A DNA stretch of 64,000 bases, taken from an uncultured Arachnia sp. (lineage in GTDB: Bacteria; Actinomycetota; Actinomycetes; Propionibacteriales; Propionibacteriaceae). The stretch is taken from contig CANLTJ010000002.1 in NCBI GenBank assembly GCA_947493995.1, positions 124,001 to 188,000 on the forward strand, read 5' to 3'. Shown here one piece after another: positions 35,284-41,555 of this stretch. The notes beneath the pieces are model-generated. The model was not told the origin of the DNA and did no database searches. It worked only from the letters and a program-made list of their open reading frames with translations. How positions within the stretch are numbered: position 1 is the first letter of the stretch; every line of letters starts with the position of its first letter. A program made the translations under genes and the position numbers.

Positions 35284-36536
35284 CGGTCGTGTCCCGACAT
35301 GCCCGAGTCGTCTTCCTGCACTGTCTCATCGGAGGTGGGAACCGGGTTGGGTGGCTCCTCCGACGGGCTCCGGGTGGCTGTTGCCGGCATGGAATCCGGC
35401 GCCGCTTCAGCAACAACATCCACCTCTGCGGGCTCCGTCTCCTCACTCGCCTGCGGGCTGACGCGTGGGGCAACCGAGGCGGACGGAGACGGCGGCGCTG
35501 GCGGTGTGTCCTCTTTGCTCACCGCTGATTCTCCAACGACGACAGACTCGTCTTCAGCGGGCACCCGGATAGTGCTCTGGTTGGCGGTGCGGCTGGTTGC
35601 CCCTGATGCCCTCACGAGGATCCTTTTTTCATCGGAGACGTTGCCCGAAAAGTCCACAGCTGAAACGAAGTAGGTATACCAGCCCCAGAAAAATAAGCCA
35701 TCCTCCTTGAACCTGGGTTCTGTCGTCGTCCATTCGCCTTGTCTTCCCTCTCTTCTCACGATGTATCTCTGCACCCCGACGTTGTCGAGGGAGGAACTCC
35801 ATTCAAGCTCGATCGTCGTTCCCCAGAAGGCGCGGGAAGCGGTGAGGCTCGCGGGCTGAGAGGGCTTGATGTCGTCGATGAAAGTCTGCGTTGCGCTGGT
35901 GTTTGCTGTGGCCGTCCATGTTGCTCCGACGGTTGCCGTGGTGTGAAAGATCGGCGTCACCGTGGCGCCACTGGCGATGCCCGGCGCATTCGCCACATCC
36001 ATGGTGGTGCGGATGCAGTACGCGAAAGATGCACCGGGAGCGAGTTCATTGGTAAGGGGTGCCGTCTTTGCCGGATCCGCAAATGCTGCCAGTGTGTTGG
36101 AATACGGTGACCGCGGCGTGGCCGAAGCGGTGCAGGTGGCGATGTCCGTCGTCGGCCACAACAGCACGTTGATCCTTTCCGCGAGGGGAGCTGAGGAGCC
36201 TTCCTGCAGCGTTATCCGAGTGCGGAACTGTGCGGCCACATTCCCAGTGTTTTGAATGTGCACCGAAGAGGTGGTGACCCGGTGACGGTCTGCGTAGGTG
36301 TGGGTGAGGGAGGGCGTCAGCTCCGCAGTTGCGCCCACTGCACCGGCAGAAACCGAGCCGGCGCTGATTCCCACGGCATCGTTGAACAGGGCGTAGCTCC
36401 CACCCACGCCACCAAGAACCATTGCCAGGCACAGAGCCGCCCCCACGATCCCCGACCAGAGAGTCCTGAACACCCGCTGGGTGCGCTCACCGGGGGCGAG
36501 GGAACGCGATGATGCTTCCCGTACATGCGACGCCAT
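35280..36536 (-). CDS. Exported surface protein with SipW-type signal and FN3-like domain
   Basis: Protein of 418 aa. A long N-terminal segment ends in a hydrophobic stretch GAALCLAMVLGGVGGSYALF followed by NDAV.ISAGSVSAG, the pattern of SipW-processed proteins (TasA/CalY type). Residues 70-200 are Thr/Ser/Ala-rich beta-type sequence with two Cys. Residues about 225-310 look like a fibronectin type III domain (SRAFWGTTIELEWSSSLDNV, YTYFVSAVDFSGNVSDEK). The tail is Pro/Ser/Glu rich, perhaps a wall-spanning stalk. It is not a match to a family I can name. Lies between the pilin-like gene and sipW. Confidence 0.78.
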   Translation of the reverse strand: MASHVREASSRSLAPGERTQRVFRTLWSGIVGAALCLAMVLGGVGGSYALFNDAVGISAGSVSAGAVGATAELTPSLTHTYADRHRVTTSSVHIQNTGNVAAQFRTRITLQEGSSAPLAERINVLLWPTTDIATCTASATPRSPYSNTLAAFADPAKTAPLTNELAPGASFAYCIRTTMDVANAPGIASGATVTPIFHTTATVGATWTATANTSATQTFIDDIKPSQPASLTASRAFWGTTIELEWSSSLDNVGVQRYIVRREGRQGEWTTTEPRFKEDGLFFWGWYTYFVSAVDFSGNVSDEKRILVRASGATSRTANQSTIRVPAEDESVVVGESAVSKEDTPPAPPSPSASVAPRVSPQASEETEPAEVDVVAEAAPDSMPATATRSPSEEPPNPVPTSDETVQEDDSGMSGHDR

Positions 36537-36594
36537 CGGTTCCCTCCTCCCATGATGATCCCGGCCCGGGTTTGGCCGGAGAGTGCGGTAGATG

Positions 36595-37176
36595 TCAGTT
36601 CTGCGACAGTTCGAAAGTCAGATCAGTGAGGTCGACCTGTCCAGCCTGAGTGGAGTTGTCACCCTCAATGCCACGGGGAAAGGGAAGGGTGACCACAACC
36701 GTGGCGGTCTGCACTGCCGCAGCGTCCGTGACGGTGAAGGTGTTGTCCCCCCGCGCGACGATGTTGGCCGGAGCGTCGGCAATCTCGACGGACATGCCAT
36801 CGACGAGTTCCGCGAGCAGGGCCTGATTGGCGGCCGAGTCTCCACTGGAGGAAGCAACGAGCGAGTCACCGTCAACGGAGAGGGTGGCGTTGAGGTTGTC
36901 ACCGATCGCCGTCACGTCCAGCTTCTGCGTGAACTCGAGCGTGTCGCCGGGAACGGCCTTGAAATCGGTGATGTCATCGATGGGTTCCTGACTCTTGGCG
37001 TGCGGCGTGTTCTTCCACACCCCCGCGCCATTGGCGTCGATGGCGAGTGTTCCAGCATTGACGTCGCCTCCACCGACGGAGGCTGAATCATTCCAGAGAG
37101 CGAATGTTCCCGCGCCCCCGAGCAGGAGAGCAATTCCTGCTGCTCCCGAGACGCCCGCCTTGACGAATTTGTTCAT
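36595..37176 (-). CDS. Alternate-type signal peptide exported protein (TasA-like/RER_14450-like)
   Basis: Protein of 193 aa starting M-N-K-F-V-K-A-G-V-S-G with signal AGIALLLGGAGTFALWND, followed by GGGDVNAGTLAI, a pattern shared with TasA, CalY and the actinobacterial RER_14450 family. The mature part is acidic, Ser/Thr/Asp-rich beta sequence without Cys. Expected to be cleaved by the SipW peptidase two genes downstream and to form or decorate surface structures. ATG 37176 has GAGGAG 6 bases upstream; the longer frame has no site. First gene of the operon. Confidence 0.85.
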   Translation of the reverse strand: MNKFVKAGVSGAAGIALLLGGAGTFALWNDSASVGGGDVNAGTLAIDANGAGVWKNTPHAKSQEPIDDITDFKAVPGDTLEFTQKLDVTAIGDNLNATLSVDGDSLVASSSGDSAANQALLAELVDGMSVEIADAPANIVARGDNTFTVTDAAAVQTATVVVTLPFPRGIEGDNSTQAGQVDLTDLTFELSQN

Positions 37177-37536
37177 GTCTTGCTCCTCCACAGAGTTGGT
37201 GATGGAAGGGGTTGGCTGGCAAAGAGACGATTGGCCCTCACCAGCAGGTGATGTCAAATCAACTTACGGCAACATTAGACCCCTCCGGGATACATGGCGT
37301 CAATTTCGCGCAACATTGATGCGCATTCTTTATGAACCGCAATTAATGTTCATGAATAACGCGCGCGAATACTGGGGTGAATGTGGACTTTGCACGTTCC
37401 AGTACCCACAATGGCCATGCAGAATATTCACGGATGACCCCGCGCGGACCGCGCCTATAAGCGCTCGTTAACCGCTACACGTCACAGAATCCGGAGCCAT
37501 CAAGAAGGTGCGCCATCTGGGGGATGACGGGCTGGA
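37177..37536. promoter_or_regulatory. AT-rich upstream region of the SipW operon
   Basis: No gene in these 360 bases. Bases about 37290-37380 are far richer in A and T than the surroundings and contain ATGAAC (37332-37337) and GTTCAT (37348-37353), an inverted repeat with a 10-base spacer. It lies about 155 bases before the first ATG of the operon. I take it as a probable regulatory region, with an operator or a xenogeneic-silencer target. The gene on the far side (LysR type) ends here, so the region serves the SipW operon only. Confidence 0.5.
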
Positions 37537-38424
37537 TCAGCCCCGACGGGAATCGTTCCTGACGTAGTCCAGGAATGCCGTTGCTGCAGGAAGCAATCGC
37601 CTCTGCAGGCCCCACGCGACACCGATGTCGAGTGTGGCTGGCACGTCGCTCAGCGGCAGGAATCGCAGCGCGGCGTCTGGCACCTCGTCCTGACGGCCCG
37701 GGTACGGTGTGATGGCGACGCCAAGCCCCGAGGCGACGAAACCATGCACCGCCGCGAGATGATCACACTCGAATTCAACCCGCGGAACGAACCCTGCCTC
37801 GGAGCACACGCGATCGGTGACCCCACGTAGTGTCGATCCGGTGCGCGGTGCAACGAAGGACTCCTTTTCCAGAGAGGCGAAGGCAACGGAGGACGAATCC
37901 GCCAAGCGATGCCCCGTGGGAACCACGAGGCGGAGGGGTTCACGCGCGATCGAGTGCCATCCGAAGTCGCTCGGGGATGGCCGCGACGCTGTCACCTCCA
38001 GATCGACGTCCCCTCGGTGCAGGGTGCCATCCGGGCCCACCAACTGGGTCACCAGACGAAACCTTACCGACGGGCGCTCCTCCCTGAATGCCGACAACAG
38101 CCCGGGCACCCAGCGGGACCCGAGCCACGGGTCGTACGCCAGCGTGATGGTTCCCGTCTCAGGATCGATTACCTGCTCCACAGCGGCCAACCCATCATCG
38201 AGTGCATGGATCAGTGCATCCACGTGACGTTTGAACACCGCGCCGGCCTCCGTCATCCTCAGAATCCGTCCGGAGCGTCGCAACAGTTGTGCGCCCACCT
38301 CATCCTCGAGACGTGCGAGGGCGCGGGAGACGCCAGACTGCGACACTCGCGCCAGGTCGCTCACCTCGGTGACGGTCGCGCCGTCTGCCACTTCCTGGAA
38401 CCATCGCATCGCCTCCGTGTCCAT
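37537..38424 (-). CDS. LysR family transcriptional regulator
   Basis: Protein of 295 aa. N-terminal winged helix (FQEVADGATVTEVSDLARVS then QSGVSRALARLEDEVGAQLL) and the effector-binding domain from about residue 90 (ITLAYDPWLGSRWVPGLLSA, GVAITPYPG). ATG 38424 fits the family start (MDTEAMRWFQEV). TAAAAT lies 7 bases before it, so the message may be leaderless. LysR regulators usually control the divergent gene, here the small ORF at 38502. Confidence 0.9.
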   Translation of the reverse strand: MDTEAMRWFQEVADGATVTEVSDLARVSQSGVSRALARLEDEVGAQLLRRSGRILRMTEAGAVFKRHVDALIHALDDGLAAVEQVIDPETGTITLAYDPWLGSRWVPGLLSAFREERPSVRFRLVTQLVGPDGTLHRGDVDLEVTASRPSPSDFGWHSIAREPLRLVVPTGHRLADSSSVAFASLEKESFVAPRTGSTLRGVTDRVCSEAGFVPRVEFECDHLAAVHGFVASGLGVAITPYPGRQDEVPDAALRFLPLSDVPATLDIGVAWGLQRRLLPAATAFLDYVRNDSRRG

Positions 38425-38431
38425 ATCTATG

Positions 38432-38447
38432 ATTTTAGTGCATAAAT
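38432..38447 (-). promoter_or_regulatory. -10 box and LysR-like site in front of the LysR gene
   Basis: On the minus strand TAAAAT (38437-38432) stands 7 bases before the start codon. On the plus strand ATTTTAGTGCATAAAT is an imperfect palindrome that fits the T-N11-A pattern of LysR-bound sites and overlaps this -10 box, as expected for autorepression. Confidence 0.4.
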
Positions 38448-38501
38448 AACCCGCATCTACGTCATTGGACGCAATCGGAGACTCAAGGAAGACTGTGAAC
38501 C

Positions 38502-38726
38502 ATGAAGAACACGCGTAACATCGCCACACCCACGCAGCGTCACTCCACCAAGATGGGCAAGCGCTTCGTGGCCGGCATCAAGCGCAGCTTGGCTTCGGAC
38601 ATCGTGTCCTATCCCGCCACGCGCGACGCCGGTGTCGTCGCCCTTCCGAACCGCGCCAGCAAGCGCGCAGCAGTCGCCGACATCGTCGGCGGAGTCTCCG
38701 ACCGCGAGACGCTCGCCGCTGCCTGA
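38502..38726 (+). CDS. Small basic hypothetical protein divergent from LysR gene
   Basis: Open frame of 74 codons: M-K-N-T-R-N-I-A-T-P-T-Q-R-H-S-T-K-M-G-K then a middle with SLASDIVSYPATRDAGVVAL and an Ala-rich end. Basic N-terminal half, no membrane helix. AAGGAAGA lies upstream of the ATG. I do not recognise it. Its position divergent from a LysR regulator makes it a plausible target. The 167 bases after it (38727-38893) carry nothing assignable. Confidence 0.55.
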   Translation: MKNTRNIATPTQRHSTKMGKRFVAGIKRSLASDIVSYPATRDAGVVALPNRASKRAAVADIVGGVSDRETLAAA

Positions 38727-38893
38727 TCCCACCGTGCTGAGCATGCAAGTCCAGCCTGCTCAGTCGCCCGAGCAGTAGCTGAAGATTTGATCCGGACGCA
38801 GGCACGCAGGTGATGAAGAAACACTATGTATCGTCGGGTGCGACGGTAGGGGCCGCAGCCCTTAGTAGAAAAATGAGCAGATTCCACGCCGAC

Positions 38894-39229
38894 TCAAGGT
38901 TCCACGAGCGAAGATACGATGACGGGAAACTGCACCGCGATCGCCTGCCACAAAATCTCTACGTCCGTGCCATCGTAATCGTGCGCAATGAAGTTACGGA
39001 CGGCACGTATGCCTTTCCAGTCGATTTCCGGCTTACTGGCCCGGAAGCTCTCCGGCAATCGATCAGCAGCAGCCGATAGATCGACAATCAACGATCGTGC
39101 GATTCTGCGTTGATCGTCGTTGTCCGGATCCACGAACTGCGTATGGCCCCGGGCCGCCACGCGTCGAGCAGTCACGGCGAAGCGTTCGATGTCCGCCAGG
39201 ATCGCCGCGATCCGATCCCGATCATCCAT
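38894..39229 (-). CDS. hepT: HepT-like (HEPN, DUF86) toxin
   Basis: Protein of 111 aa, all alpha. The HEPN ribonuclease motif RX4HXY is present as RAVRNFIAHDYDG (R-N-F-I-A-H-D-Y). In known systems HepT cleaves RNA and is silenced when MntA transfers AMP to the Tyr of this motif. The ATG at 39229 overlaps the antitoxin stop (TGATG), so translation is coupled. Antitoxin-first order is as usual. Confidence 0.92.
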   Translation of the reverse strand: MDDRDRIAAILADIERFAVTARRVAARGHTQFVDPDNDDQRRIARSLIVDLSAAADRLPESFRASKPEIDWKGIRAVRNFIAHDYDGTDVEILWQAIAVQFPVIVSSLVEP

Positions 39230-39690
39230 CACAACATCAGCGCCTCTGAGCGAATCCGATCCATTGTCGGCCCCGACCCTCTGTCGGAGACGACGTCCAC
39301 GCCAACCCCCAGCAACTCCTCCACCTGCGACATGAACCCGGCCAGATCAAAGACAGAAGCGTCCGGGGCAGGGTGAACCAAGAGGTCCACATCCGAGTCA
39401 GTAGTAGCCGCGTCCCGAGCGACCGAGCCAAACACGCGCACGTCACTGAGTTTGCGCTCGTGGGCTGATCGCAGTATCTCGTTCCGCATCGCCCGCAGAC
39501 GCTGCAGCGTGGGCGCCCGCAGCACGGCATCCAATTTCACCAGCGTCAAGGGAGCAGGGTTCCGTCGTCCCGTCTCGTATGCGGCGATATTGGGTTGCGG
39601 CACGCCGGATCGTTCCGCGAGCTCCCGCTGCGTCAGGTCCGCTGCAAGCCGTCGACTCCGTAACTCGGCTCCTTGATCACACGCAGTCAT
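39229..39690 (-). CDS. MntA-type nucleotidyltransferase antitoxin with N-terminal HTH
   Basis: Protein of 153 aa. Residues about 1-60 are an XRE helix-turn-helix (LTQRELAERSGVPQPNIAAY), absent from the minimal MntA proteins of about 100 residues such as the one at 59745. Residues 75-153 are the nucleotidyltransferase with the exact GSX10DXD signature (GSVARDAATTDSDVDLLV). Predicted to AMPylate and neutralise the HepT toxin and, through the HTH, to repress its own operon. I chose ATG 39690, right after a TATAAT box; an upstream ATG (39717) precedes that box and would not be transcribed. Confidence 0.9.
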   Translation of the reverse strand: MTACDQGAELRSRRLAADLTQRELAERSGVPQPNIAAYETGRRNPAPLTLVKLDAVLRAPTLQRLRAMRNEILRSAHERKLSDVRVFGSVARDAATTDSDVDLLVHPAPDASVFDLAGFMSQVEELLGVGVDVVSDRGSGPTMDRIRSEALML

Positions 39691-39696
39691 GCAAAG

Positions 39697-39714
39697 ATTA
39701 TAGCGGCGAGCTAT
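39697..39714 (-). promoter_or_regulatory. Leaderless promoter and operator of the HTH-MntA/HepT operon
   Basis: Minus strand: ATAGC-TCGCC-GCTAT (39714-39700) is a perfect 5-bp-arm palindrome whose right arm runs into a consensus TATAAT (39702-39697), 6 bases before the ATG. The overlap of palindrome and -10 box suggests autorepression by the XRE domain of the first gene. The message should lack a leader. Confidence 0.65.
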
Positions 39715-39756
39715 CATCCGTGATCGAAGGCGTCGCGAGAGACTCTGCCATCTGGT

Positions 39757-40371
39757 CTACGACGTCGGCGTCGCGGCAAACATCGAGCGTCGGCCCTCGA
39801 AGGCGCGACCCAGCGTGATCTGGTCCGCGTACTCCAAATCCCCACCCACCGGCAGACCACTCGCCGGGCGGGTGACGCGGACGCCGAAGTCGCGCAGCAT
39901 CCGGCTCAGGTAGGCAGCCGTCGCCTCACCCTGAGTGTCCGGATCGGTGGCCAGAATCACCTCGGTCACCTCACCGTCAGCCAGACGCTCGAACAACTCC
40001 CGCGTGTGCAGATCCCCGGGCCCCCGGCCATCGATGGGCGATATGGAGCCGCCCAGCACGTGGTACAGCCCGCGGAACTCGTGAGTGCGCTCAATGGCAA
40101 TGACGTCCTTCGACTCCTCCACCACACACACCATGGACCGGTCGCGACGCGGATCCCGGCACACCCGGCACCGATCCTCCTGCGTCACGTTGAAACAGAC
40201 CTCGCAGAACTTGGCCGACTGCTTCACTCGTCGCAGGGTGTCGGCGAGGCTGAACACGTCTTCTTCTGCCGCGTCGAGGAGGTGGAAGGCGATGCGTTGC
40301 GCGCTACGGGGACCGACGCCGGGCAGACGGCTCAGCTCGTCGATCAGATCCTGAATCGGCCCTTCGTACAC
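39757..40371 (-). CDS. recR: Recombination mediator protein RecR
   Basis: Protein of 204 aa that, with RecO (and RecF), loads RecA on gapped DNA. Order: helix-hairpin-helix region [17 protein letters not shown], four-Cys zinc finger [16 protein letters not shown], Toprim domain ([30 protein letters not shown]) and C-terminal [19 protein letters not shown] start. It lies 3 bases after ybaB, the usual bacterial pair. Confidence 0.97.
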   Translation of the reverse strand: MYEGPIQDLIDELSRLPGVGPRSAQRIAFHLLDAAEEDVFSLADTLRRVKQSAKFCEVCFNVTQEDRCRVCRDPRRDRSMVCVVEESKDVIAIERTHEFRGLYHVLGGSISPIDGRGPGDLHTRELFERLADGEVTEVILATDPDTQGEATAAYLSRMLRDFGVRVTRPASGLPVGGDLEYADQITLGRAFEGRRSMFAATPTS

Positions 40372-40374
40372 GAC

Positions 40375-40707
40375 TCAGAACCCGAAGTCCTTGGGAAGCT
40401 GCGGCATCTGCGGCATGGAGGCCTGGGCGGCGCCGTCCGCTTCCTCCTTGGCCGCGCGGAAAGCGGCGATGATGAGCGCGGAGAGCGTCTCGGTGTCATC
40501 GGGGTCCCAGGCGTCGGGGCTGATCTCAAGGTGCAACAGGTCTCCGAGTCCGGAGACGGTGGCGGTGACGAGGCCGCCGCCGGAGCTGCCCTCGAATCGC
40601 CGGTTGGCCTGGTCCTCCTGCGCCTTCATCATGTCGTCCTGCATCTGCTGTGCCTGGGCCAGCAGGGCGTTCATGTCCATGCCTTCAAACATCTCTCTCG
40701 ACTCCAT
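40375..40707 (-). CDS. YbaB/EbfC family nucleoid-associated protein
   Basis: Small DNA-binding protein of up to 110 aa: NALLAQAQQMQDDMMKAQED, then VTATVSGLGDLLHLEISPDA. Methionines 6, 10 and 12 are alternative starts; the family usually begins just before the ALLAQAQQMQ helix. C-terminal tail PQMPQLPKDFGF. Operon with recR. Confidence 0.94.
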   Translation of the reverse strand: MESREMFEGMDMNALLAQAQQMQDDMMKAQEDQANRRFEGSSGGGLVTATVSGLGDLLHLEISPDAWDPDDTETLSALIIAAFRAAKEEADGAAQASMPQMPQLPKDFGF

Positions 40708-40778
40708 TCATTGACGCTCCCGCCAGCATATGCGCCGTTACCCACAACGTGCTCAGGCAGAACGATTTGTACCGCCCG

Positions 40779-40784
40779 TAGGCT
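40779..40784 (+). promoter_or_regulatory. Candidate -10 box of TauE/SafE gene
   Basis: TAGGCT stands 7 bases before the ATG at 40792, consistent with a leaderless transcript. No clear -35 box. Confidence 0.4.
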
Positions 40785-40791
40785 ATCGCCC

Positions 40792-41520
40792 ATGGGAGTA
40801 GCGGAGCTCGCTCTCGTTGCCGCAGTTGTCCTGGTGGGAGCAACCACGCAGCGGGTGAGCGGCATGGGCTTCGGCCTCGTCAGTGCACCTTTTCTCGTGC
40901 TCATCCTGGGTCCCTTCCTCGGAATCCTTCTGACCAATGCCCTGGGGCTGACGACCAGCCTCATCGTTCTGACCCAGGTGTGGCGTCAAGTGGACCTGAG
41001 CAAATTAGTGCTCCTCGCGCTAGCGGCGCTGATCGCGATCATTCCGGGCGCCTGGGTGGCGCTCACGGTGCCCAGCGCACCCTTGGCCATCGTCGTCGGG
41101 AGCCTGACGTTTTCCGCTCTCCTCGCGGTGCTTCTCAGTGAGCGTCTCCGAGTGTGTCGCGGCGTTCCCGGCGCGCTCTCGGCCGGGGCGATGTCCGGTT
41201 TCATGAGCGTCACGGCTGGAGTGGGGGGTCCGCCCATCACCCTCTACGCACTTTCAACGCAGTGGGAGCATCGGTCCTTCGTCGGCACCGCGCAGCTGTG
41301 CTTCGCGATCACTGCCGGTGGCTCCCTCATCTCCAAAGGAGGGTTGCCCCCATTTCCAATCTCGATGTGGGCCGTCACGCTGGGGACGCTGCTGGGTGGC
41401 GTACTGGTCGGCGGACGTCTGGCGCGTCACATCTCTGCTGACCGTGCTCGCTCACTCATGGTGGCGCTCGCGCTCACCGGCTCCCTCACCACGGTGGTCA
41501 AGGGCATCACCGAAATGTGA
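40792..41520 (+). CDS. TauE/SafE (TSUP) family membrane transporter
   Basis: Protein of 242 aa with seven or eight helices. Two related halves contain VLVGATTQRVSGMGFGLVSA and MSGFMSVTAGVGGPPITLYA, the repeated G-x-G signatures of the family, which exports organic sulfonates, sulfite or related anions. ATG 40792 is the true start; the open frame upstream is antisense to recR and ybaB. Divergent from ybaB, convergent with dnaX. Substrate unknown. Confidence 0.9.
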   Translation: MGVAELALVAAVVLVGATTQRVSGMGFGLVSAPFLVLILGPFLGILLTNALGLTTSLIVLTQVWRQVDLSKLVLLALAALIAIIPGAWVALTVPSAPLAIVVGSLTFSALLAVLLSERLRVCRGVPGALSAGAMSGFMSVTAGVGGPPITLYALSTQWEHRSFVGTAQLCFAITAGGSLISKGGLPPFPISMWAVTLGTLLGGVLVGGRLARHISADRARSLMVALALTGSLTTVVKGITEM

Positions 41521-41555
41521 GCGAGCCGCCTTCCCTTCGCCAGCACACCCTGCGC

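Noticed and set aside
40006..41520. A 504-codon plus-strand frame that would fuse an N-terminal half to the TauE/SafE protein
   Set aside because: The first 262 codons are antisense to recR and ybaB; the transporter begins naturally at ATG 40792.
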